From assembly GCF_008831285.2 (NCBI RefSeq), contig NC_045149.1, positions 19,731,035 through 19,795,034 of the forward strand: a stretch of 64,000 bases of DNA, written 5' to 3'. The position numbers and the translations under genes were made by a program. Source of the stretch: Nymphaea colorata (Eukaryota; Streptophyta; Magnoliopsida; Nymphaeales; Nymphaeaceae). Shown here piece by piece: positions 33,776 to 44,665 of the stretch; positions within the stretch are counted from its first letter, which is position 1, and the number at the start of each line of letters is the position of its first letter. The notes beneath the pieces are model-generated. The model was not told the DNA's origin and made no database searches. It worked only from the letters and a program-made list of their open reading frames with translations.

Positions 33776-36700
33776 ATGGCGACCATGAACCCTTTTGATT
33801 TGTTGGGTGGTGATGACTCTGGTGACCTGACGCAGCTCATAGCTTCTGCTCAGCAGCAGCAGGTTGTTAAGGCCGAACCCACGAAGAAGACAGCTCAGCC
33901 GCCGGCTGCAAAGCTACCCAGCAAGCCACTGCCGCCGGCACAATCAGGTCTTTTGCCTTTTTGGTCATTTGTTTTTGTTCCTCAGTTCGTCCCTTTTCTT
34001 TCTATAGTGCTTTTTGAGGATGGTGTCTTCATTTTCCCATCCTCTTTTCCTCCATTTTGGGGCAATACCCCGATTCCTTTTAGTGGTTGTAGACAATTTT
34101 CTGTTTGTAACTGAAAAATGCTGGTTTACTTTTTCCAATGCCGGTTCTTTATTCCGATAAGTCGAGCGGAAATCGTCTATGATGACATGTCTCTCTCTTG
34201 TCTAATCATCTTTAACAAGTTATGTTATTCATTGTTTAATTTGGAGTTTTAATGTTGATGGATGGTAGGATTCTGATCCTAAAACCCAACAGTTCAGCGT
34301 TTCGCTGCTGTTTTTCTTGCTTCTGTCATTGTAATTATCTGTATTTGTTCTTTTATGCTTGTAGTTAGGACATTAAAGTCAAGTTGCATATTAGCCTTTT
34401 CTTTTTTGTACATATCCCTGATAATCGGTTTCACACCTTTTACAGTAAGGGAATCAAGGAATGAATCCAGCGGAGGAAGGGGTGGTGGTCGTTCTGGTGG
34501 TCGTGGCTATGCCCGTGGTCGTGGGGGGTTTAATCGAGACACGAACAATAATGGAAATGGTTACGGTAATGGTTATTCTGGTGGTTATGGTGCACTGGAT
34601 GATGGAGAAGTTGAGAAGCAATCAGAAAGAAGTCGAGGCGGATTTGGTGGGCCACGTGGCTCATTCCGTGGTGGTCGTCGTGGAGGTTTTGCTAATGGTG
34701 ACTCGGGGAAGGTGGTCGCCCACGAAGACAATTTGATCGTCATAGTGGCACTGGACGCGGGTTGAATTTCTTTCCTTTTTTTTTTCCCACTTGGCTCGAC
34801 TCTACAGCATGTTTACGTGCAGATCAAAATTTTTCTAAAAATGTTTTTATTTTTTGTGGGTTCAGAAACGAGTTTAAACGTGAGGGAACTGGCCGTGGAA
34901 ATTGGGGAGCTCCAACTGATGAAGGATTTGTTCAGTAAGGAACTCGTTTCAGTATTGTTGAAACATTTTGATTGAGGATCTGTAATTGCGGTGATTTCAC
35001 TTTTGGCTGCTTTTATTTGTATATTTGCCTTTTCAAAACTTATTTGTGGCTGTTATTGGCACTCACATTTGTTCAGGGAAGGCGAGGAGCTTGTTAACGA
35101 CAACGAGAAGAAGTTTACTCCTGAAAAACAACCTGATGGGGAGGAGCTGGCAGGAGAGGACAGGCAGACTACCCCGGAGGAGCCAGAAGAAAAAGAACTT
35201 GAGGACAAGGTAATACCTTTAGATAAAAACTCAATCATGTATTCCTTTTATTTTATCAAGAGCTTTAAACGGAACCTTGACCACCTCTACTGCATCAGTT
35301 TTAAACTTCATGCATTTTATCCAATTAGGATAACTGCACTCTTTTGTGGTTTCCACGGTTCCACCTTGGACCTTCTTTATTTTCATGTACCATCACAAAG
35401 TTGATATTTTTAGTCTATTTCTTTGTTTAAAATTGATTGGGCTTGTGTCATTTTTAGTCATGGAATATGTCAAAAATAAACTGGCAACACTTCAATGATA
35501 AGCTGTTGATTATTTTTGGCATTCAAATTCGTAATGCTGATCATCTCTATCAGTGAAGCTGACAAATCTCACCCAATTTCTTGTAGTGGAAAAAGTCATA
35601 TCTCTTGCTTTCTCTATACAATAGCAGATAATCTATGATAAAAGTATCACTTCTGATGCACTTAACACGACCTCATCTTGGAGTAGCTCTTTATGGCTTT
35701 ACTAGCCCTGCTGCAGGTCATGGAGCTCTCTATCTAACCTCTAGCAAAAGTTTATGATAAGCTATGCTCTTCCTGTCAATACCCTCCCTTCCTCTCTTTT
35801 TAGACTTAAGTGTTAATATGTTTCACATTTTTAAAAGCTGTCAAAATTGTTTTGTTGCTTTCTGATGAGACCTCCGTCCAACATTTTAAGAGAGCAGCTA
35901 TTTGGCTGTGCATCTTTGAAACTGAAGGCATGCCAGTTTAGATCTTCTGTCAGATAGTTTTGTGTTTGGCGAATGCAGAGTACGTTGTTGTCCTTCTTTT
36001 TGAGAGTGCATTTATTAGGAGCTTTTGTTTATAGCGTCCACTCAAAAATGCTGTTGTTTACTCGGCCCTTGTTATTTCTTTCCTTTTTCTGTCTCAAGCA
36101 GCCAACTCTTTGTCTATATGTTGGTTGTCTGTGGAGCACCTCTTCACCTTCTATATGGCATATGTTTGTTTCTGCTTTAATAGGAGATGACCTTGGAAGA
36201 GTATCAGAAGGTGCTTGAGGAGAAGAGGAAAATTTTGCTGGGGCTTAAACATGAAGAGAGAAAAGTGGATTTAGATAAGGAACTTCAATCAATGCAGCAA
36301 CTTTCAGTGAAGAAGGACAACGATGATGTTTTCATCCAACTGGTAGGTTGCTAGTTTGCCAAATCCTGTCTACAATTTCTTGGTAGTTAAGTAATAGTTA
36401 CCTTAAATGTTCTTTTGCAGCGTTCTGACAGGGACCTGGCAAGGCGCAAAGAGATTACTGAAAAGGATGAAAAGGTTAAAAAGGTGAGAGCAACACCCCT
36501 CTCTCTGCTAGCAATCTTATGCAACATTTGTCGTGCCTTTTTTCTTAGTCACATGAAACCCCAAAATTGCAAAGAGTTCAGGATTTGATGTGGTCAGTTG
36601 TTTGCTACTTACTGATTTTTGTTTCTGCTTAGTCCATGACTGCGAAGATGTTCTGCAAAATTCTTTAGTTGATATCTGATAATTGTGTCTTTGAGTAGTT

Positions 36701-37420
36701 AGATAATTTTTATGAAATCATCACTTTATGCTGGAAATAGATGGTTTTGGCAATTAAATATAACAGTGCTGTTCCTGGAGACATTTTAAATAACTGGGAT
36801 TCTACATTAGAAGACATGATTTTTCTGCGGTCAGAGAGAAATTTGGGGAAATACTACTGCCAAGGCAACTGTGAAATTACAAGCCTAAATGATCCATTTA
36901 AAATATTTTTTAGATACAGGAGTCACAACGATCAAGAAGAGCTATTATCGTATAGTGCTTGTGAGCGTGTAAGGCCAACTTCTAGAAATGGTGGTCCTCT
37001 CTAAAGCTTGTTTTTGGTATTTTCATAAGATAGGACATAGGATTTTTTTTTCCGATCTGCTAGAGGCTGAAAGGATCCCTCTCTATTCTTCTAGCTCCAG
37101 TTGCCTTGGTAAATTTCTGGCTTGAAGTCCACTTCTTGCTGTTGTCTTTCCATTCTCAAGAGTTGTACATGCCACTATGCCAGTTATTTGCTGCCTCCTT
37201 GACAAAAATGTTTTCTTGCTCCTGTTAGTCTTTTCCCATCAATGAGTTCTTGAAGCCTGCCGAAGGGGAGAGATACTATGGCCCCCGAGGACGTGGGCGT
37301 GGTCGGGGACGTGGTGACCGTGGTGGCTTTAGGAGTGGCTTTGCACCAGGTGAGGTGAATAGTATGGCAGCTCCTGCTATCCAGGACCCTGGTCAATTTC
37401 CTACTCTTGGTGGCAAGTAA
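33776..37420 (+). CDS. RGG-repeat RNA-binding protein (Stm1/HABP4/SERBP1 family), frame broken in exon 2
   Basis: Members bind RNA and ribosomes (Arabidopsis RGGA-C; yeast Stm1; animal SERBP1). Exons: 33776-33947, 34446-34760, 34866-34934, 35077-35209, 36184-36342, 36421-36483, 37229-37420, all GT-AG. The start ATMNPFDLLGGDD matches the Stm1 N-terminus. Exon 2 is Gly/Arg-rich (RGGGRSGGRGYARGRGG, FRGGRRGGF). Exons 2-3 carry the HABP4 signature RPRRQFDRHSGTGRG, NEFKREGTGRGNWG. Exon 5 is a charged helical segment (TLEEYQKVLEEKRK). The last exon has a second [13 protein letters not shown] block and ends QFPTLGGK. Coding length is 1,103 nt, one short of a multiple of three. The break falls at the GGGG run 34705-34708. 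As written, translation would leave the family frame after about 144 residues and stop at 36188-36190 (231 aa). With one more base it would be about 367 aa, close to the family norm. An assembly error is the simplest explanation. Confidence 0.93.
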
Positions 37421-39201
37421 GCATCTGCAGGCAGCACTTCTTTCAGCACCCTTGTTTTCCTTTTTTTTCTCCATAGTTTTGGACCAGCAGAATGAGTGCA
37501 AGATTTTGAGTAAACGGAAAGAAGAAAAAGGAAATTTTTATTTATTGTATTTTGAATGACGAATGTTTTCTTCCCTGTTCATTTCTAGAAATGTACAACT
37601 AGGTGATACTTTCATTTTGCATGTTCTTTCTAGAGTTGTACAATGAGGTATCTGAACTGCAGACAATTTCTTTTACCTTCTTTCCTGTTTTGAAGAAACA
37701 TATTCGTGCTGTCCATGTGCTTGCCCATGCGCTACCTGCACGCGTATCTTCCTTCTTTTTGCTTTCTGCTTTCTTATTAATAAGAATGTGGGACCTTCGT
37801 TTACCACCTTTTTTTAGGTGGGCGGCTGAAATCCCCACTATCCAAGAGCAGAAGCAAGCCCCCCTTTGCTTCCAGGCTCAGAGCTGTGTATCTGGTTTGG
37901 AGTCCCCGCTGCATATCAACTAATGCATTCCTCTCATCGGTAGAAGGGATATATGGCACCCATGCCCACTTGAATCAGTAGCTGGCGACCGGCTCCACGC
38001 CGGCTTTGTTTACCACCTTTCAAAAGACAATTTGATGGGCTACTTCATTTCCAGAACAGCCGGATTTGTGTACCTTCGCTGTTCCCTTTCCACTCTGACG
38101 CCGTGACGAAGGTGTTACTGTGAGAACAAATGAACAATTAACCGGGTTTGCGTGTCTGACCAAACATGCCTGGAGTTCGTTTGTTTTGAATCAAACGAAA
38201 GCTTGGGTTTCTGTCCGAGCGTCATGCTTTCTTAGTCAGGTTAGTTACCCGGAGCAACAGGGTCTCTCTTTCTACTGAAAATCTTTTGGGTTCTTGGCAC
38301 TTTTAACCAGAAACACCAGCGTGACTGGATGCATCACAGTAGAAGCGGATACTGTGCTAAACCATTTTAATCTGCCGTGGTAAATTCAGCCAAATCATTA
38401 AAATGTGTAACCGTATGTTTTTTGACGAATTGTTTCGGAAGAAAAAACAACTGAAAGCTGTTCAGGGGGAATTGATCGAGATTAATCCATCCCGGCCAAT
38501 TGATCTTGCTTCAACCATATTGCTACAATGAGTTTCTTAGCGGGGCGCTCTTTTCTTTGTTGTTCCTTAGGAGTGACATTTATTGAATACAGGATGTTTG
38601 TGTCCATGGCAATTCTAACTGGTTGGGCGGTGCCTGAAAACGTATTTTAGCAATTCCATTAGCTTTGTGGGTTAAACTCTGTTTTACATTATAATATTCC
38701 TTAATTATCATAAGGGGGCGCTATCGTTTCAGTAGCAGGGTTCATGGTATTTCAGCTTGAATCTGCCAAGCTTGATATCCAAATGTACTTAGCAGCACAT
38801 TTAGTTTGAACCTTAGACTTTGCTACCATTGCGAAGATTGATCCGATCGAACGTATCTTTTTGGCCATCTACCACCTGCATCCTTTTAAATTGTCAATGA
38901 GTATCAACTGAGAGCGATGATGTAAGATAAGATCTATTATCGCCCAAGTACCAATCCTAACTCCCGCCCCGAGCTTGCCAATTGAAAGGGTCTGGACTCC
39001 TACCAGTGTCACGTGTGCCTTTCACTCGTGTGATCTAGAGTACATGGGCTTCAGTGATCCACCAGAAAATCATTTCTTTTGTAGGTAACCTGACCTTCGC
39101 TTGAGACAGAGCAGACCAAGGGTCTTAGGCAGCTGGCTACAGATTCAACACTCGCTTTGGCCTCGTAAGGGTTTTAGGCAGCTAGCTATAGATTCATTGT
39201 G

Positions 39202-39254
39202 GGGTTAAATTTCTTTGTGCTTACCTGTAGGGTTAAATTTCTTTGTGCTTACCT
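39202..39254. repeat. Two tandem copies of a 25-bp sequence (28-bp period)
   Basis: GGGTTAAATTTCTTTGTGC followed by TTACCT occurs at 39202-39226 and again at 39230-39254 with no mismatches. Just upstream, TTAGGCAGCT(G/A)GCTA is also repeated (about 39124 and 39173), so this spot has seen several small duplications. Confidence 0.85.
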
Positions 39255-39950
39255 TGGTGAAGGTTTTTAAGGTTCAAAGAGCTTTACCCTCAAAACTTTG
39301 CGTTATTCAGTCGATCATAGGTATGGCAGGTTAAACGTTGTGTTTGATAGCCTCCGATTCATAAAAAAAAGTTTGTTTTGAGAGATTCTCAGTAGCATGG
39401 ATTTTAAATATATGGTACGTGTTAAAAACCATTGATATCGGATGGGAGGGAGAGAGAGGAGTCCGACCTTAAATCCATAGATCTCTCAAATCACCAAGGA
39501 TCTCAGATCTGCGGTGAAAACCAACATAGGATAAGAGAAAATTGATAATGGTCTCGATCACATGGATGACCATGTAAGGACATGCTCCCAAGAGCGTCTG
39601 TTTCACACTCACACAGAGCAGATTCTAGCTAATGAACACAGGAAAAAGTACTTGAATGGGAAAACTAGACCTTTAATCAAGGTAACAGTTCAAAAACCGG
39701 AGTGTGCAACTGGTGATGACCTCGGATATTTACTATTGACCTTCGATCCGAAAGTCTTGGTTATATCCAGACGGATACAGCTCTTCTTGGCCAAACTAAT
39801 AAAACAAGTTGGTTTAAAATCGTTGTCAAACGCTCGCGCTTTCGGCTGGCCACTGATTGGAAACATGTTGGCGATTCAAATGTACTTTCTAGTCTCCCAT
39901 CCGACATTTCCACTTTGGTGTGCTTAAAGAGTATTTATATATGCACGAAG

Positions 39951-39952
<2 letters not shown>

Positions 39953-39988
<36 letters not shown>
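39953..39988. repeat. (GA)n microsatellite
   Basis: A pure GA run in the intergenic region downstream of the CCCH zinc-finger gene. Confidence 0.95.
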
Positions 39989-39991
<3 letters not shown>

Positions 39992-40419
39992 TCCATATAA
40001 GATGATAGTTCATTTTCACCTCCATACGAGGACCTTGACCTGAAAAATTCTACATCCGGGATATCAGCTGACTATCTTCAGGGGTACATCGGCCATCAGC
40101 GCCATGTACACCAGTGTCGGATGAGGATTGTCAATAACTAAAAGAACTAGCTGGCAATAGACTAATTTCTCCTTCTTCATGGAGTTTTTCAAATCAAACA
40201 ACACGGAATCCCCATGGTTATTTCTAGCCTCGACGAAGATGCCACTCCTCTTCAAAATCCCAGCCACTGCCAGAAAGGGGGAACGGTAACTTAGAGATTG
40301 CACAAAGCATAGTTTTTGAGTTGCTTGATAACCATCAGACTCATCCTACATGAACATGATGTGGTGGATGGTTTCTACCATCATGCTATAACAGCAGGAC
40401 AAGCTTTAGCTTTAGTGCA

Positions 40420-42568
40420 TCACTCGTTGTCGTCAATCCAATCACCATAAATCCTACTGATTTTATCTGGACCTTTCCACTTCTGCTGTGAGGGCCTTTG
40501 TGGCCCCTGTCGCTGACTTATGCCAACAGATCTCTGTGATGGAACCCCCATACCATAGACCTCTGGATGTGCAACTGGCACGAGAGATGCAGTGACATCC
40601 TGCACCTTTGAAGACGACCCGACCTGCTTTGAATCAGCAGACACCGAAGAAGAATCTCGACCGTCCTCAACAAGGCCCCCTCCATACTTGTGGAGCTCTG
40701 TTCCAGGAAAGAGTGAGTGAACTCTTTTAAGACGTCGATAATTAACAATCTACTATGGAGAAATAAAAAATCAGAATGACCAATTACATAAGATCTTTAA
40801 GTTCTCATATGTCTGAACTTCTAGCATCCTTTCAACTGCCAGCGGTCTCTCCCTAGTATGGATTGTGAGGTCATTTCTCATAAAACTGAACAATCCATGA
40901 TAAATCAGAAGCCTATGTATCTGAAGTTCTAAACCCTGCAATATTCAAAAGCATTCACCCAAGTCGAAGACCGATTTCTAGGAACAACGTCAACAGCATT
41001 CCTTGTCAACCATCAATGGATAAAGCGGTATATAGGATAACTTTCATATGAACTGCCATCAATAAGCACAAAGTCTATATTGTTATCAAATCAAAGCTTC
41101 TTTGATTAAAAGGTGAGTTTGGAAATAGAATGGCCCTGGCATATCATTTAGGTATTTTGAGGATACTCAAGGAAAATCCAAAGAAAAGAGCACTCTCACA
41201 GAGAATGAGAGTCATGAAATTCAAAACAACCTACAGCTTTCAGCACAAGTATCCAACCTAATCTGGGACTATCACCTTCAAGTTTATCTTGGTAATACAA
41301 ACAATCAGACGCCAAGATACTTCCTAGGGATCACATACAATCCATACCCTGAATGCCTTATTCTGCCCAGACAGAGAGATGGAGTCTTGAGCAACACATG
41401 GTAGTCAGACTGAGTTTCAGGCTCATTAAAACAATATATATGAAGCCAACCTGATAACCGAACATGTTTCGCAACAAATGAGATCACTGATAAAAACACA
41501 AAAATATACAGATTAAATGAATGATTAAAGAAAGACCACGATTGGAAAACCATTTTTCACATTGACGGTTTATGACAAGTACATAGCCTTTGTATTCAAA
41601 GATTTCATTTTTCGAGCAAAAACGTTGTTGGAGGTGAACAAACTACAAAGAATCACCAACTACAGACCAGCTAAAGAAAATTGCACGTTTGACTGTGTTA
41701 ATGGTAAACAAGGATTCCATGTTGCACACAAAGAGAAGTTCGAGAGAAACAGAACTATACCTCCTAACCCATGAGCAAAGTGGCACTTGTTCCCAAATGG
41801 ACAATATCCTGTCATCTCCCACTTGTTACAAATCCTAGTTTTCCAGTTTGAAGGTTTCTGATTAGATCCATTGCCTCCATTATTTCCATTGCCATAGCCG
41901 CTACCACCTGTAGGTCCTAAGCTTATGGCTACACTTTCCCGAGCTTTTGACTGCTCATCATGTAGGAAAGTACATGTATCTCCATAAGGACAGCCTTCCT
42001 CAGTGTAGAACTTCTTGCAGTGTCTCCCTTTATAAGATCTCTGTTCTCCACCCATACCTGATGAACTCAAAGCTGGTATCTGGTTTTCCTCTCTTGGTTC
42101 TAAAATCTGAGACCGATCCTCGTCCTGAGCAGCCACGATTTCTTGCCAATTGGGAGGCGGCTTCCTCAGTTCCTCTATTCCATGTGCAAAATTGCAGTTT
42201 GTTATGTAAGGACAAGTCCCTTGCCTAAACTTGCAGCAGAGTTTGGTCTTGAAAAACATCCTGCCGATTGCCTTTGATCGACTAACAGATGATTCCCTGC
42301 CAAATCCACCTCCTTGTGGATCACCCTGTGCATTTCTGGACCTCTTTTGAGATGGTTCACTTCCGGATCGAGATTGTGACTGCCGCCCATCAAAGCTGGA
42401 GGCAGACATGTAATCTGAATCTCCATTCCAAGCTCTATAATCTTCCTCTGTTGCCCAAATTGCTTGATCATTCAATCCAGGCATCCAACTATCCCCACTA
42501 TTGGTTGGAATCTCTCTAATCACTGAAGCAGCATCGCCAGTAAAACCGATGCTACCATCATAATCCAT
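40420..42568 (-). CDS. Triple CCCH zinc-finger protein, C3H12/C3H39-like
   Basis: A probable RNA-binding protein of the plant C3H12/C3H39 group. It has two coding exons on the minus strand: 42568-41761 and 40697-40420. The donor is GGAG|GTATAG and the acceptor GGAACAG|AGCT. The total is 1,086 nt, 361 residues. The start is the first ATG (MDYDGSIGF). There are three CCCH fingers. The first is KLCCKFRQGTCPYITNCNFAHG (C-x7-C-x5-C-x3-H). The second, HCKKFYTEEGCPYGDTCTFLH, and the third, ICNKWEMTGYCPFGNKCHFAH, are both C-x8-C-x5-C-x3-H. Between fingers 1 and 2 is the group-specific EELRKPPPNWQEIVAAQ. A Gly/Asn-rich linker precedes finger 3, and the C-terminus is the conserved KWKGPDKISRIYGDWIDD. 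All three fingers are intact. The length is close to the Arabidopsis relatives. The target RNA is not known from sequence. Confidence 0.95.
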
Positions 42569-43490
42569 AACCAAACAAACACCAGCTTAGCACGCGAAAC
42601 TATATAAGACCTTCAGTCTCATGTACCAACAAGACTAATCCTACCGTTTCCCTCCGTTATTCACTGGTCAGATTGTGAGACAGAACATTTACATTCTGCA
42701 CAAATTTCAGCACAAATTACCATTATGAACACAAGAACTTGAATCCAGGCAGAATATAAGGGAAAAGAAAAAGTGATAAGAACAAACAAACAAGAGCAAC
42801 AGCAGAACTTCTTTTGTCTTACAGAAAAAACTTAGACCTTACAAATGTTCGAGGTCGCTAGCTATACCTTGAGACAAAGAGGGCTAGCTAGCTTTGGAAT
42901 AACAAGAACATCTTTCTTCTATTTCACTTCACAATCCTCACCACAGTATCTGAGAGACCTTTTACTCAGAGAATCCCGTGAAATCAACGATGCGTTTTAA
43001 TAACGGGAGAACAAAAAGAACAGCCAACTCAGTTATGTTTCGACGAATAATAACCTGTGCAAATACCCAAAATTTTGTGCACCATTTCAAGATCTCAGGA
43101 AGATCATACCGAGAAACAATAAATGAAAATGTATCTGAACCCTAAACTCATTCAACCAACAAATTCTCGCCATGCAAAGCCTATCGACAATCAACATCCC
43201 TCAAGTAAAGAAATTTTCTCAAGAAAAGGTACCAACAAATCCCTTAAGGCCAGAAAAAAATGTTCTTTTTTTCCCAAACTCAAAGAACTTCACGAAATCT
43301 GAAAGACACTTTTAAAAATCAGAAAAGAACCAGAGAGAGCCAGAGACTGAGAACCTCAATCAAAAGCAATCAACAGCAGCCAACAGAGATCCAAGTAAAC
43401 TCTTCAATTTGTAGCGGAGAAATGATGGAACAAGAGTATCCGATTAATGAATTGGCGTCGATTTTCTCTCTTTCGCTCTCCCTCCTCCTT

Positions 43491-43512
43491 TCTCTCTCTC
43501 TCTCTCTCTCCC
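43491..43512. repeat. (CT)n/(GA)n tract upstream of the CCCH gene
   Basis: A CT run on the plus strand reads as GA on the coding strand, about 920 bp before the CCCH start codon. GA tracts in plant leaders and promoters can bind BBR/BPC factors. Here it may simply be a microsatellite in the promoter or a 5' UTR exon. Confidence 0.5.
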
Positions 43513-44523
43513 TTTCTGGCCAGAGTCGTCTCCCAGCTTTTCTTTCCCCTTTATCTTCTTTTTAACTTGGGTTCTTGTCGAGGAGCGAGATCAGATTTAA
43601 GAGAGTTGGCTTCTGGTCCTTCTCCATCGCCAATTTTTCCCCTCCCCCTTTTCTCACAACCAAGTGCTTAGAATATCACCACGTTGCCAACTCCTTTGCA
43701 TTGTAATAATGTAATGAAATACCAAAAAGACCCAACTTTGCCCGGCAGATGGAAAATTTGAGATGGAACTTGGAACTTCATACCAAATCAAAACCCCCAC
43801 CTAAGAGTGGTGAGATAAGTCAGAGAAGCAGTCAATGTCCTTTCCTCTCTCTCTCTCCTCTCTAGGAAGAAAAGAAAGAATATTCTTGTAGCTGTAGGTT
43901 CCTTTTATTAAACGATGGAACGCCCTCTTCACCACGAGGAACGCCCGAGTTTCTATTTACCGAAGCAAGAAGGACGATTAGTCTTTATTATTTAATGTGA
44001 AGCCCAAAGCGGCTGAATCATGATACGCCCTTTAAGAGGGATAATATTTAGACCCAGATTACTATCGCACCTATGCCTGCTGGGTCTTCATGCATCGACA
44101 GAGTTGTGGTGGCAGTCGTGCTTCAGCCGGCCCTTGCCACTTTTGTTTGAAGCATACACAAGAGCTTTACTGTTGTTCTCGTGCTGCAAATTTCCCAGGG
44201 CAGCAACAGGCCAGAGTCTTTGTCTATGACTGTTACGTTAACCAAGTAGTGTAAGTTCTCTTGCCTCTCACTCTGTCCCTCCGTTATATGGAGTCTGTGT
44301 CACTCAAGACACCATGATTAACTCTCGGTGAAACTTCAGATGCCAATAAGCAAGGTACGAAAAATTTGCAGCTGTTAATAGCATGCCCGTGTTATACGCG
44401 TCTTTGCGGCCACGGGAGACCATTCCCTTCCATCGCAACCGCACAATGTCGTGAAATTCCAGGAGTCAGAGATCTTATGATGGAAAATGTAACTGGGTAA
44501 CTGGTACCATCGACGACTCAAGG

Positions 44524-44548
44524 GAGAGAGAGAGAGAGAGAGAGAGAT
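44524..44548. repeat. (GA)n microsatellite
   Basis: A pure GA run about 120 bp beyond the stop codon of the pfkB-family kinase gene, probably in or near its 3' UTR. Confidence 0.9.
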
Positions 44549-44665
44549 AGACAGGAAGCGTTGAAGAGTTGGGAAAGAGGCACTTGATGGTTTTGGAGGC
44601 AAGAGAAGGAACAAGAAAAATTAAAAGCAGATGAATGTACAGTTGAAAAAATAAATTAAATTAAA

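Larger units (their letters stand above)
37421..40419. other. Convergent intergenic region
   Basis: This stretch lies between the 3' ends of the RGG-protein gene (+) and the CCCH gene (-). It holds the 3' UTRs, a small tandem duplication (39202-39254) and a GA microsatellite (39953-39988). One 121-codon open frame (39562-39927, +) has no recognisable domain. I see no convincing gene. Confidence 0.55.
42569..44665. other. Upstream region of the CCCH gene and 3' flank of the pfkB kinase gene
   Basis: No gene is supported here. The part nearest 42569 likely contains the 5' UTR (perhaps with an intron) and promoter of the CCCH gene. A telo-box-like AACCCTAAA lies at 43138-43146. A GA microsatellite is at 44524-44548, close to the 3' end of the kinase gene. 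Confidence 0.5.

Noticed and set aside
34461-34736. Val/Met-rich frame overlapping exon 2 of the RGG-protein gene
   Set aside because: It is an out-of-frame shadow of the Gly/Arg-rich exon; the RGG frame matches a known family.
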